64,000 nucleotides of DNA, from positions 29,454,355 through 29,518,354 of the forward strand of contig CANTUZ010000007.1 of NCBI GenBank assembly GCA_947846985.1, in the 5' to 3' direction. Within the stretch, counting starts at the first letter, position 1. Every line of letters begins with the position of its first letter. The notes beneath the pieces are model-generated. The model worked only from the letters and a program-made list of their open reading frames with translations. It was not told where the DNA came from and searched no databases. Source of the DNA: Fratercula arctica (lineage: Eukaryota > Chordata > Aves > Charadriiformes > Alcidae). Made by a program: the position numbers and the translations under genes. Positions 25,620-38,319 of the stretch are shown here, piece after piece.

Positions 25620-28600
25620 TACACTCATCTGCTAAAATTCTTTTAGTTTCTGGAAATATCAAAACTTCCTTCAAGCATATTAATTTACAGGTTGTCCAAT
25701 GTTACCCAGTTTTATGCGAAACCCCCATGTGTACAAACCATTCAAATGCACATGCACACATCTAACCTCCAGGTAGACTGCACTTAAATCCTTTTTATTT
25801 TAAGGTGGGGAAAAGTAATAGTTCAGAAACATAACTCCACAGAGTAATAAAGTAAAAGCTATTGCTCTTATTACTATAATTAAACTATCATGACTGCCAA
25901 CAATATTTTTTTCCATTTTTATATAGCCTGTAAAGGTTAAAAAGAAGAAGAACAGAATCTTGTTTTATCAGTAAAGGAAAGCTTTAAAACAATGATTTTT
26001 TGAAATAAATCATTTAGGTAAATATATACATGCTAGAAATAGATTTGGAGGAGAGAGGAGAGAGATGGAGTAAACCAAAAGGCAGTACAGAAATGAAGTT
26101 GTTCTTATACAGAGCTCAAAGGAATTAAGAAGTCAAACCTTATGTAGGTAATATGCTTTTATTTACTATCCCTTCCTTTGTGCCTTACACCACCACTGCA
26201 GCACCAGTCCTCTTCATCACTTTGGGCAATGATTCGCTTGGCTTCTCTGGCTGTACATTCAGCCAGGAAGGAAAGAGGACTCGAAAAAACCACTCTGAGC
26301 AAAAACTGTGAAATATTTTAATGTAGTAACACGAGTCTGAGCTCACCAAGTCTTTCATGACGTTAGATACCCGATACAAGGATTATTTTGTCAGGAATTC
26401 AGAGAGGCTGATTTTGAAGGAGGAGAGGAAAAAGGTGGACGGTGCCTGAATGGAGAATCATGGTGCAACAGTAGAGGAATCCCATCTGAAAATGACTCAG
26501 GATTCTGTTATCACAAGGTTTAAGTAGTATAAACTTTGAGGTATAAGATAAAGTATAGATGTTTTGCTCCAACATGAATCTCCATCTGGGCTGTTCACTG
26601 ACATTAAACAGACATTTCTATTTTACAGGAGACTATGACTGCCTGATAAGAGAGATATGACCTTTCCTTTTCCTCTCACTTTTCCTCAACAAAAATGGTC
26701 TACTTCAAAATGTCATGGAAGTGTAAGAACTTAATCTCAAATCTGTCACAGGACCAATAGATTCATTGCCAATGCAGTATCCTTTTTTTCCATTCTTAAC
26801 GTGTGGTAAATAGCAAATCAGCCTTTGCTTTCCTAATTACATCCGCTCTTGAGCTTACCCTCCATAGAAGTACAGAATGTAAATGACAATACGTTAGATG
26901 AACTGTAGATTCCCTTTTAATTATTTATTTAGGATTTCAAAAGAAATTTAACTGTCCACAACAATCTCTCGCACACATCCAATAAACTCTTTTCTTGGAA
27001 CAAGTATGTGAGATCATGTTTTGGATGAGATGATTTATGGTAAGATACTGAATTTTTTTAATTTAAAACATACTCCTCTTTTACCAAAAAGTAGCAAATG
27101 CTTCTCAACAGTGGTCCTGAAACCCTTCAAAATTTAACAGCATAGTACTCAGCCATACTAATATTGATCACTTCAGAAATAATACAACAGTTGACTTTCT
27201 GAAGGCAGGTGTTTGCTGCTGACTCAAATAGCAACATAGACAGTGGTTATACAGCTGAGCATAGTGTTCAGATTGGAAGGGCGAGAAAAAAAAAAAAATA
27301 GTGCGTTCAAGCCCATTCTGAAGTTCTGTATACGAGACTTTGGTTCTTCTGTGTCCTACTTTAGAGCGAAATGCACTTCCTCTAATATAAGTCCTGTAAG
27401 TAAATGGGACTGGAAGATATTAAACTTAGTTGTCCACTTACCATCTCTTAATGACAACCTGTATTTTGCTGAGTTCTCTTTTATAGAGTGAAGTTTAATG
27501 AATTATACTTGAATTCTCCATGTGAATGCTCTGGAAAGTTCCAGCTACCTTTTCTAACGATTTTGAAATAAGTTCTTCTTTAGGATAGAGGTAATTTAAA
27601 TTCATTTGGGGAAGAAAGTGCACATATAAAGGATGTATGAAGAACAGATAATTCGTTTGATTTTCCAGTCAGCTTTTCTTTTTGCAAATGGTACTATTAA
27701 GAAAAGCAGAATTCTTTACTTCTATTTCCCAGTAAGTCTTGATTAAAATATAGCTATAATACACACCTTTTAATTGACTTCGGATGATGTAGAAATGTGG
27801 TATTATTACAGATATTACCTGTTCAAAAGAGATCAATGGATTATCTAAAATGTTAAGAGCATAACTTACAGTGAAGACTCAATCTTACAATGAGCTCGAT
27901 GTCCCCTGTGCCAACCCAGGTGGCCTTAGCTTCCATTGACTTTACAAAAGGTTGAGAGAACTCAGTACTTTGTAAGATTGCATCTCAAACGCACATAATC
28001 TAACACACATTTGCAAGGTAGTATTGAGTTCAAGGACATGACTGTTTAAGCTGATATTACAGCAACATTTTAGAGCCTTTTTAACCCACAGCTTGAAAAA
28101 TCTTCTGCTTAATTACTAAATGCAAGTAATTCAATACAGTCAGAACAAGACAAAAATAATGTTATATGTTTCTTAACATAAGTTAATACTGTTTTGCTGG
28201 AATTTCTTTTCACTGAAACTCTTCCAACCTCAGGCTTGGAATTGAACCTCTTAAGAATTGCTCTGACACTTAGTGGGAGCAAAACAAAGATCATCAAAAA
28301 AGCCTTTAAGGAAAGAGTTTTGCACCTCATTTTGGTATCCAGCCCAGCTGAGACCAGGCACTGATGGCTGAGCATGCTACAGCAAATCACCAATTAACAA
28401 CTCATCTCTAGCAGGCTGTCAATCATTTCCAACAGTCAACCTGCAGGTATTTCTGAAGCTTCCCTTCGCTATGTAGGGTGCATCCTGGGTGAAGTTTTCA
28501 GGCACGCAGCACCGCGATGTAATTGCACAGTACGTGGGAAAATACATGGGAAAGCATTACAAGGCAGTATAATATTATTATGCAGTGGGAAGCATCCACC

Positions 28601-29490
28601 TTTTAAAAAAGCCTAGCTTTATTTATGTGCTATCCTGCAAATTCAATTACAGAATTGAAAATTAGCTACAGGTTTTCTACTTAAAAGTGCTTGTACTCAT
28701 TTGAGTATGGGCTTCTTTCTGTCTCTATGCCTAAATTATTCCATTAAACACAGGAACACAGTGACAATCTTCTGCAGCTGCACATTCTGCTCAGTACTAT
28801 CCTAATGCGGACTGGTCAGATTAATACAGCATGTAACTCATCTTCTCTGAAACATCAGTATTTCATTTACCATTAACTTTATGAAAAAATGCCAAAGAAC
28901 GAAGAGGCAGCTATCTACAGATATATGCCGGAAAGGGTCAGACAGGCAGATTTCAGTTACAATTGTACTCTGTAAGAGGGACGAGTATCTGTGTTGTCTG
29001 GAAAGTGTCAAAAGAAACACCAATAGGTATTATCTCTGAGTACAGTTTAACTTACATATTTACCATTTAAAAGCTCAAACCCAATGCTTGCAGGTGGAAT
29101 CATTGACCTATTTCTTCTTTGTCCTTGCCAGTATGCTTTGAAAATCTTTAGGACTGTAGGACTGTTAAAATTTCACTTAAATAGTAATGTAAAATTAGCA
29201 AAAGAGGGATTTTACAACTGCATAATTTTAAAACTCCAGTTTGGAAAAGAAAATAAGGCAAATACCAAGCTGGATAAAATTTATATTTTCTGTAACTTGC
29301 AAGTGATAATTTACAGCTAAGAAACACCATATTTTGGGAAACCTAAGGTGTTACATTTTTATGAGGTCAGATAACGAGATGTCAAACTCTGCAGAGAGTT
29401 TCCTCAACCAGATCTATTCACCTTCCCTCGTCTGACTGCCCTGTACCGTCCTGGAACAGATTTTGCTGCAAAGACTTATTAGGGGAAAAG

Positions 29491-29509
29491 AAAAAAAAAA
29501 AAAAAAAAA
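29491..29509. repeat. Poly-A tract (A19)
   Basis: Nineteen A follow GGGGAAAAG on the plus strand. It could be the tail of a retroposed sequence whose body has decayed. I could not define a body or a target-site duplication. Confidence 0.9.
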
Positions 29510-29757
29510 GATAAGCATGCTAACGAAGCTGTCATTGTACGTATTATAAACTAAGCTTGTAATGGGATTATTCTTTGGAAAATTTGTTAAAGTAATGAAG
29601 TTCATGGTGCAGCAAGTTTGGAGAAAAATTAATGAATTCACAGATGTTCACCTTAATGAACAACAGATTGAGAATATATTATTAAATTCAAAAGGAAAAG
29701 TTTGCATATGTTGTCAAAATTAGGTTTTGATCTTTACAAGTGTTGTGCTCATGTGAA

Positions 29758-29778
29758 TAATCAATTAATAATTGATTA
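29758..29778. promoter_or_regulatory. Perfect 21-bp palindrome made of two homeodomain dimer sites
   Basis: The element is TAATCAATTA, one A, then TAATTGATTA. Each 10-mer is itself a P2-type site (TAAT-NN-ATTA) of the kind bound by paired-class homeodomain dimers, and the two together form a perfect inverted repeat with 9-bp arms and a 3-bp centre. A POU-like TTTGCATATG lies about 50 bp upstream (29701-29710), and further TTATTTATTTAATTT sequence follows. No repeat family is recognisable here. A regulatory role is inferred, not shown. Confidence 0.25.
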
Positions 29779-32700
29779 AAAGCTTCTTCCAAATTTATCA
29801 TGTTGGTACAAATTATTATTTATTTAATTTCTCCTGAGAACTCAAATAGATCAATGTGTGAATAGGTTCCTCCTGGGTACCTTAATATATAACATCTATC
29901 TCTGATAGAAAAAGTCCCATTAAAGTGGTTAAGAAGTTGTCATATTGTTACAACTAAGCAATAATAACCTTCCTAGCACAAAATTCCTTTTTCAGAAAAA
30001 TTTTTTCACCTTGGTCATGTTTGTGCTAAGTAGCAGTTGCATTAGTAACCTTATCTTTCTACGAACATAAAAGGAGGGAGGTATTTGATCTGCATTAGCC
30101 TTATATCTGTTGCAGTAACCACTTGCCTTATGGAATGAAAGGTGGGAAGGCAGGAAGGGAAGCGTGGCCAGCTCCCAACCCTCACATAAAACCCAGGCAT
30201 CAATCCCCCTGCTCCTGGGAAAAGGCCATCCAACTCACAAGGCACTTAAAAAATGTGAAAAATAGCGTCATGTATAACTTCAATTTATGGCATTATAATT
30301 TAAGAAATGAAAGCTAACTACAAATCTGTTCCTACAGAGCTCCTTTGCATTCAATCCTCAAATAACTTAAAATTCAGGGCTGGAAGAAAACCTCTACCAA
30401 ACAAGGAAAGAATTTTATCATTTCACTTATTCTCCCTAAACAGCAGTCTGGACTTTGGGCCAGCCCTGTATGCAATGCCATATTAAATTAACAGCAACAA
30501 ACATCATGGAGCTTAACGAGCTCCCTGTGGACGGTGGGGAGGCACTCGCTGGATCCCGCCTGCTGACAACCAGCAATGCCTCAGACAGCAGAAACCGCTG
30601 TTATTTCAGTGGATTAGCTATTCACATCAGCATCCCGAGTGTTCAACCATGCAGGACAGCAAGACATGGTGAGAAAACATTTTACTATGAATAATTACAT
30701 CTTTGTTACAACAAGAAATAATCTCTCTTATGTGACTTTTGCCCTGGCCTATGAAGTGAAGGCAGGACGGTATCTACTACTGACCATGAGTCAGGGAAGA
30801 AAGTTCAGACCAAAATCAGTACTTGGTTTTTCATCAACAATGGAGCAGCAAAATGATGGTGAAAAAGACAAACAACAATTCAATCCATTAAAACGGAGTG
30901 CACACAATTTTGTATCAGTGGGTAAATGTTACTATTCTCATGTTTGTTTTACATTATAAGATCCTTAGAAATAAACCTTACTGTATTGGGTCTGGCTTAG
31001 CTGCCTAACAGGGTTAACCCACACCACTTACGTATAACAAACACATTGATAGCTGTTTCCGTAAACTTTTTATCTGTGAAGTTCAATAATTTAGAAAAAG
31101 CATAAATAGAGAAAATCCATTAGGGTTTTTAAGTCCATCCAAAACTAGCCCACATGCATGTACCTTACTGCATAAAACTCGATCCACAAAACAATCAAGA
31201 ATACAGGCTAAATTCTGTTTTATAACTAAATCAGATTAAATAAGTTGTTTTATGGGGAAAAACTAACAAACAAACAAAACCCTTAAAGACAGATAAGACT
31301 ATGACAGACTACATTGAAGACAGAACCCAGATTTCTATGAAATTTAGGCAAATTACACAGAAAATTGCACATTCAAAGCTATGAAATGTCACAAGAAAAC
31401 TCCTTTTGAAATATTCTTCCACTACCTACTCCTTTTGGCAGACACAATATGGAATATTCTTCACTCACAAGAGTTCAAGCCCTGAACTTTAGCATGGAGC
31501 TCAGAGCAAAGTGCAAAGGGAAGAGCTGTGGAGTCAGTACAATGCTCAGGCTCCCGCTCACTTTCCAAGGAACTGGTCACCCTCTGCAATATAGTAGAAG
31601 ATGAAATTTCCAGACAAACACCACCTGCAGTGCTTTAGCACATTTAACTCGCTATTAGAGGCTTAAATCAAATTGGCAGCAAATTGAACTGGGACAACAA
31701 GGGAAACAATTCTCCTTCGCAGCCTGCCCAAACCCTCTCCTGGAAGATGCTGCTCTGCCACCCCGCCGCAGGATTGCCAACAGAAGCCGCTTCTGTTTTC
31801 TTCACCCAGTTAGGTTTGAAGGAGATGTTTCAGGAGTGTCTATGTCCCACCGCAGCCATCCCCTGCAGGGGTGTCACCCCTGGCAAGGCAGATAAACCCC
31901 TCTCTGCGGCAGCTTAGTGCAGAGTTCCTTGGAACTCAGCACCGAAAGAGATCAGCATCCCTGATCATCTCTTTCTTCAAGTGCTATCTAAAATCTTTTG
32001 GAATTTTTTGGCAAAAAACAGAAAGTGAAATAAATTCCTCATACACATTTGCAAATACACAGAATATACAAATAAAACTAGTACATACTGGCTAGGAGCT
32101 GAATGGCTCTTTGATGTAAATGCAACTTGTCCCTGCAGGAATCTTAGTACAATGTAAATAGTATTTTGGGATAAGTTACATCACCACTGTCTCCTCAATA
32201 GCTCTCAAAAGCTGTGAAAGAAGGTTTGCAATTTATAGCACTGTATGTATTAGCAAGCTATAACATAAAGTGAATTTATGCCACCATAAAACCAGCCAAA
32301 AGTCTCCACACAAAATCAACGCCATCTTGCCACGACTTAAATAGCAGAGCTTATTTTCTAAGGCATCCGGGAAATAAGAATTCATTTATATACCAGTTCT
32401 CTTTCACTGAAATTCCAAATTTTTCAAGTGATAACATGAGCCTAAAATAATTTCCAGGTTTACTTTAGATGAGCTGTTTTTTAATGTCAGTAATTTAACT
32501 TGGAGCTGTAGAGGCTCATCCAGAACATTTCACAAAACCATTCCTCACGTATCAATTCATTTTAAAAAATTCCAGATAAGGGCATAATTTAACAAGCCTT
32601 TCATCTCTAAAATGATAATTTCAAACTTGGCATAAAAAGCTGTCTTGTTCAGATGCAGAATATTCTGAAACCTAGACAAAAAGAAAATGAAATAATATAC

Positions 32701-34392
32701 TTTGAGAGGCTGATAACAGAGCTTGTAACAAAGCTTTATTTTCCACCTGGCTTTTGCAGACCCTAGAAAAATCCGAATGCATATTAGCTCAGAATGGAAA
32801 ATACCCAGATACTCTTCAAGATTCAGCAAAAACCCTGAAAGATAAGCCCTTCTCAACTCTCTGCATTTGGAAATGGTTTAGAATAGTTGCAATCCATACG
32901 GAAACTGGTCATCAGAGACATTTGTTTAATAGCTTTATTAATTCTGTTTGTTTATTGAAAGTCCTTAACCAAATTGAATATTAATGTTATTTTCTGCAAG
33001 AAAACCCAACAAACCTAATCCTCAGACGTGTAGCAACTAATTAAAAAGTTGCACGGATGAGAATTGGGTTACCCTTCACTTTGTCAGCAGACTTGCACAT
33101 GGAAGCATAGATTTCCTCTACTTACTTAGATTGAAAGCGATTTAATTATGAAACAGAATGTAACTGCAATGTAAATGCAACTTATTGACACAAAAGATGC
33201 AATTGTAACTATGTAAAAGTGTAAATTTACAGACTACATAAATATAATCTTTTACTGTGAAAGTATATGTTTCTTTGAAATACCATAAAAACAGCAGTGA
33301 AATGCTGAAGACCCACAGATAAACTAAGTAAAAGAAAATTAAAGCTTTATAACAAGAAGAGCCACTTTCCTACAGAATTGGTCATATTTGCCAGAGATAC
33401 CACTCTCATACAACTATTCCTATTATCTTTCCTCATTTTAACATTACTTTGAGGCATAAGAATAAAAAGAACAAAGATGATGAGTATTGAACTGTTGAGT
33501 CTAGACAATAGACTCAAGCTGGCCTTTATCTTCTCTTGAGAGACCTTCTGAGATTATGTGATGCAGTACCTTTTTTTTTTTTTTCTTTCTGAGAAATGGA
33601 TGACTGAAGTCAGCAAATAATTTAGACAAAACGCAGCTTTCACAAGCCTAGTCAGAAGAATATTTCTCTGATGCTTTATTTTCTTTGTAAGAATGGCTCT
33701 ATTCACTTTAATTTAAATCCAAAAAAGATGGCACTAAAACTAGGGAGATCTTCCCTTTTGCTCCCAAGAACTTCAACAGAATAAAACTATTATATAAAAT
33801 CAAATCAGACAATATTTTCTGGTTACAATACTAGCTCTTTTCTTAAACCTGAAGAAACAGATGAATTATAACTGTTCATTCCATCATTTATATGAATTAG
33901 TACTCCTTCGCCACCCAGAGCATTACTAGACACCAGAGATGAATGTAGAGACGTACAGACATGAAAGTGCTTTATATGTTTGCCAAGATTATAATTTGTT
34001 GTACACATTCAAGACTAGAAAAGCAATGTGCTTGCAAATGCTGCTTTTCTTAAAAAAAAAAAAGATGACTGATATTCATGTCCATAGAAGACAGCTTTCA
34101 GCTGCTTACAAATAACCTATTTGAAAACAAAAACCAGAGTGGGGATGGAAGGCAAATGGACTGTTAAAAATAAACAAACAATTGAATTTATTTATATTTT
34201 TTCCCATTTTTAGTGTTAAAGATTAGAAACCCACAGACTGTAAATAATACTCAGTTGTGAATTTGTAGTGAAGTATGAATTAGGTAGTTACTAGAGAGTT
34301 CACGTATTTCATAGACTGCTTCTGAGTGAGGCGGAATCTGACCTTGGCCGTGTCCAGTTGACTCTCAGGTTTAGTAGTGTAAGACTGAGTCG
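29779..34392. other. Gene-free unique DNA, 29.8-34.4 kb
   Basis: No exon, RNA gene or transposon was recognised. A moderately GC-richer piece lies at 31700-31920 with a 77-codon frame of no known family. A 12-bp perfect palindrome, TGTAAATTTACA, is at 33220-33231. T14 is at 33571-33584. The rest is AT-rich and featureless to me. Confidence 0.6.
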
Positions 34393-34457
34393 TTCCTGGA
34401 GCAGTGGCTCCAGGAATTCCTCTGCTACAGCAATGCAGAAATGAGCCACTGCTCCAG
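34393..34457. repeat. Nested inverted repeats: 10-bp and 15-bp perfect stems
   Basis: Two perfect stems share one segment. The first pairs 34393-34402 with 34407-34416 (TTCCTGGAGC / GCTCCAGGAA, 4-nt loop). The second pairs 34396-34410 with 34443-34457 (CTGGAGCAGTGGCTC / GAGCCACTGCTCCAG, 32-nt loop), and its loop contains a further TCTGC/GCAGA stem. They are mutually exclusive in single-stranded form. The block is GC-richer than its flanks. It is not part of a repeat family I recognise, and the outer fold is shorter than a typical pre-miRNA. Confidence 0.8.
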
Positions 34458-34472
34458 CAGGATGTTAGGACA

Positions 34473-34562
34473 AGGACATAATTAAAGCTCCTACTAACTG
34501 GAAAAAAAAAAATAAAGAGGACATAATTAAAGTTCTTACTAACTGGGAAAAAAAAAATCAAA
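34473..34562. repeat. 45-bp tandem duplication with A-rich ends
   Basis: Two head-to-tail units of 45 bp (34473-34517 and 34518-34562) begin with the same AGGACATAATTAAAG and continue with nearly identical CTACTAACTGG / TTACTAACTGGG. Each unit ends in an A10-A11 run. I see two C/T differences in the body and a few more in and after the A-run. TCAAAA units follow. The A-runs on the plus strand after a GC-richer body could be a duplicated retroposition tail. Confidence 0.85.
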
Positions 34563-35087
34563 ATCAAAATCGTCTTACATGATTAAGTACCTCCTTTTTA
34601 AGACAAAGTGTCCAACTTGTCGAAATTACAGGCAAGATTTTGTCTGGTAAACCTACAAGCATAGAATTGGAAGGTGAACAAACCCAACATTTCTTTTAAA
34701 TCTGCAACTTTGCACTCCTCAACATACTTTCTGCCACATTTGATTTGAATGCAAAGTTCTCATTTTCCTAGATGCATCTTCCTCGGCCAGCGCTTCTGTC
34801 AATCCTATCAGGCTCTATAATGATATCATTATTTTAATGCTTGAGAGCATCCACAGGCAATAACCAATGTATTATTACACAGTAAAGACCAACTGAGACA
34901 GCTCTAGGCATATTCTAAAGAAGTCTTGAAATGTCACCTAGCCTTTGTTCCAAAAAGAGGCATTTGTTTCTCCCATGCTTTAAAGGCTGATATCCATAGG
35001 TTTTTATAAGAAATTAGCAAATACAGTAAATTAAAGGACATAAAACCCATATTACAAGTCTGGTACAAATGCCCCTTTCTAAAATTG

Positions 35088-35155
35088 AAAAAAAAAAAAA
35101 AACAACCTAAACCAGGAAATCTTGTTTCCAATGGCGGGGGGGAGAGGGGGGAAGG
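35088..35155. repeat. A15 run followed by G-rich run
   Basis: A15 (35088-35102) is followed after about 30 bp by a G-rich stretch containing G7 (35136-35142) and G6 (35146-35151). A canonical four-tract G-quadruplex with three tetrads is not quite satisfied by this spacing, although a two-tetrad form could be. Confidence 0.8.
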
Positions 35156-36311
35156 TCAAAAAACCCCCAATCATTTTATGACTTGACTTCTTGCCATGCA
35201 TGCCAAAAGTAAGTTATTTATGCCACTGATAATTTCTTTCTCCTAAATTGAATAGAATCAAAATGATGTGAGAGTGGTTTTGATTTCTCCGAATCAAAGG
35301 TATGATTAAAAATTAAAGCCAGCATTGCGTTGCGTTTTCCCCATTTCTGTGTTACAGACATACGATATGTGACATACGCAAGACTTTGTTTCGTTGTGTG
35401 TGTATGCCCCAACTTAGAAACTAGCTCCATGAAAACTATTTGCGTCTTTGAAAGTCTCCTAGACACAAGCCCTAGACACAGGTCTATACAGTTATTAAGT
35501 AACACACAGAAACCTTGCAGGCAATATAAAGGATTTTAAGACACTGTGAAGCAGAGTGCCCACATGCTTCGTACAGCAGTCCAGTGTGCAGCCAGCAGAC
35601 TGCAACATCACAGATGAGAAATGAGAAATTTTGAGGGCAATTGAGCACAATGAATTTTCACAGTGGATCAACACAAAGTCATTTAGAATGGGTATTTCTG
35701 AAGCACTGATACAATGAACACATTTACAGTGTTCAATGGCTCTAAAAATTCACCCTTTCACCTGTGGCATAGCTACTGCTGTGAATTCTTAGATCATTTT
35801 TTTAATGTATATTTATATGCAGTGTGCATAGATACACATCTAGATACACACACATGCATACTTTCAATGTACCAATCAGCTTGTTGGCACATTATGAAAG
35901 AAAATATCTATTGAAATAGAAAAGCTTCACTGAGCTTTAAAAACACTGATGCTTTTTGACTCTTTCCAGCTGCACAGTAAACTCCATGGTCAAGGCAAAC
36001 CTCACTTGAAGAATATAAAAAATCAGACAACCAATGAGCTCCAGAAATGTGGTTATCTAAAAGAGAATGAATGGGACACCGTTATCCTCTCCATGTCTTT
36101 TCTTGCATGTAAAATGCTGAACTGAAAAGCAGGTCCCATCATCTCACTGTGCACACTTGCGAAGAGAAGCCCAACTATGGTGGGAGGGAGCTATTAAACG
36201 CTGTCCTTCAGCTTCCTACACTTTCCTGTCATAGTTTATAGGGATGACACACATACTCACCAATAGATTCTTATTTTTCTTTTGGATTTTTTTTTTTGCT
36301 TAAAGTAATCT

Positions 36312-36360
36312 GGGGTACCAAATAACAAACATCCGATCTGCACTTTTTACCATTGAGCTA
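36312..36360 (-). pseudogene. Very weak tRNA-Cys-like remnant
   Basis: On the minus strand TAGCTCAATGG (36360-36350) matches the internal A-box of tRNA genes exactly. TGCAGATC (36342-36335) matches the anticodon-loop region of tRNA-Cys(GCA), and GGTACCCC (36319-36312) resembles its 3' acceptor end. Several bases are missing in the D- and T-arms and no B-box (GGTTCRANYCC) is present, so this cannot be a working tRNA gene. It may be a decayed tRNA pseudogene or tRNA-derived SINE piece, or a coincidence of three short matches. Confidence 0.12.
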
Positions 36361-38305
36361 CTTCAGCTGACCCAGTAACTCATCTGGCAGAGCCAGGTAT
36401 TTCAAAGCGAGCCCGTCTTTGCATCCAAGCCTTGCTTTGGTCAATAGCTCATTATTCTGTCTGCAGGCATGGCAGCTAACAACAAGTGACACTGTTCCCA
36501 TTTTATTCTGCACCATCTCCATGCTTCCCTTCTCAGAGATTAAGTTACTTTAAAGAAACCATCTTGTTTCTAGTTCTGTGACCGATGCTGGTCATTTGTG
36601 AAATAACAATACATGCTTCAGTAATAAGAAGTTATTTCCCCTTGCTTTGACTGCAGAATGGATTTGCCACATGCTTCCATGTTAGTACTTTCCAGACCAG
36701 TCAAATTAACCTTTTGCATCTGTAACAGCCCGTTGTCAGTGCTCTGTGCCCTTAGCATAACCTGTCAAAACAGTTAAGTACAGCCCAACTGGGAGACTCC
36801 AAGCCACCATTTAGAGATTACACAGAATTTTGGCACACGTCTCTTCTGCTGTTTGGAGGAAAAAACTTATTACTTTTTTCTTACACAGGGATCGCACACC
36901 AACCATAAGAGTCTCTTTGCACAAGCAAAACATTGAAGAATGCACTGCAGTGTCAATAAAGCTGTCCTGAGAAGACAGAATAAGTCTATACATTATTACT
37001 AAACTTTGTTAATATTAGAAAACTCATAAAAGGTTACAGCAGATACTTTGCACTTCCCATCAAAAAAATCCTCATTTCTACCTTGCAAAGACCACCCATA
37101 TTTTATAGCATAAATGACTTCTTTAAAGAAGTTGCCATATAAGTTGGTAAATGATCATCATGCGATCATTTTAAGAGCAGGTGAATCCTCATTATCCTAA
37201 TCTCCTTTCCCTTTTGACTTCTCCAGCCATCAGAAGGCTCCTCATGTGCCAAGTAGTGACACAAATGTGTGACACCAAAAGATAACACGTACTAACAAGA
37301 GAAGATACTTCACTAAAATATGGAGCTAGAAAAAGGATACTTAGCTTGATAGCTACAAGCTTCCAATGCCGCTCCTCACTTTACGATATACATCTCTGGG
37401 TTTACAATAGAAACTTCAAGGTATTAACAAAACATCCTGTTTGCTGTTTGTCATCCTTTGAAAAAGTCTTGTGATCTCAACAGTATGAGCAGTGACAGAA
37501 AATAATACTTTAGCGACCACTGATTCTCTACAGTTATTTTCATGAGTGGTGGTATCTAATACCCTTTCCTATTATAGAAGTTTTCTTTCACTTAGTAGAA
37601 CCAGGAACAAAGCAGTAAGTAACCCTCCTAAATCTTGTTTCAGTTTGTAAGGCTGTTGCAGTAGCTGACAAAGGTGTTTCACTGAGGCATCTCCGTGTCT
37701 GCACAAGCCAGTTTATAAAGTCCCTAACGGCTCTTGAGACCCAGGGCGTCTTCAGGATATTGATACGTATTCACTCACTGCGTCCTTGTACATTTAATAG
37801 CCTGATGCAAGTCCTCAGTGCCAAGATGGAAAGTAATCTGTGTGAATCTTCCACATAGGCAAACACAGGCTGTCAGAAGCAATTGCAGTCAGGAACAGGA
37901 AAGCAGAACTTCATCTGCAAAGCTGTTAGCTTTTGGACTTTGGAGTTCGACAGCTGAAATACGATAGGGAAGACAGTTGAGGAAATACAAAGTGCATACA
38001 TTAAGATGCTATCATTTGTAGCAAATGCAGCATTCATTTCCACTGCCACCTCATTCCTGGGAGGATAATTTAAGACAGTTTATTTCTTGAGATTCTCTGA
38101 GAGAGTTCTGAGATCTGAGGAACCTTCAACCGGGATTTTATGGCTTCTTACATGTTGCTTTTTTCCACAATGGCCAATATCTGTTGATATATACTAGCTT
38201 CTGTGCTTGAACAAACAGTAAAACGAATCTCAAATAAAAATTCTTTGCTTTCTTTAACTGCTTTTGTAACTGTTGAATACATTTTTGACACAGTTGATGG
38301 GCTGG

Positions 38306-38319
38306 AAAAAAAAAAAAAA
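38306..38319. repeat. Poly-A tract (A14) at CR1 boundary
   Basis: Fourteen A directly abut the 3' terminal end of the antisense CR1 copy that follows. CR1 elements end in short octamer repeats rather than poly-A, so this run is probably independent or a post-insertion expansion. Confidence 0.85.

Larger units (their letters stand above)
25021..29757. other. Gene-free unique DNA, 25.0-29.8 kb
   Basis: No exon, RNA gene or transposon was recognised. The part from 25240 to 25500 is exceptionally AT-rich with motif-dense sequence (listed separately). A CA-rich run followed by A10 lies at 25591-25619. A19 lies at 29491-29509. The open frames stay below 100 codons and show no family features. Confidence 0.6.
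34563..38319. other. Gene-free unique DNA, 34.6-38.3 kb
   Basis: No exon or transposon was recognised. It contains the A15 and G-rich runs at 35088-35155, a 10-bp direct repeat CCTAGACACA at 35458 and 35471, a tRNA-like remnant (36312-36360, minus) listed separately, and an 8-bp-arm inverted repeat at 37149-37171, which is expected by chance at this window size. Confidence 0.6.

Noticed and set aside
37149..37171. Inverted repeat AAATGATC / GATCATTT
   Set aside because: Arms of 8 bp with short loops are expected roughly ten times in a window of this size.
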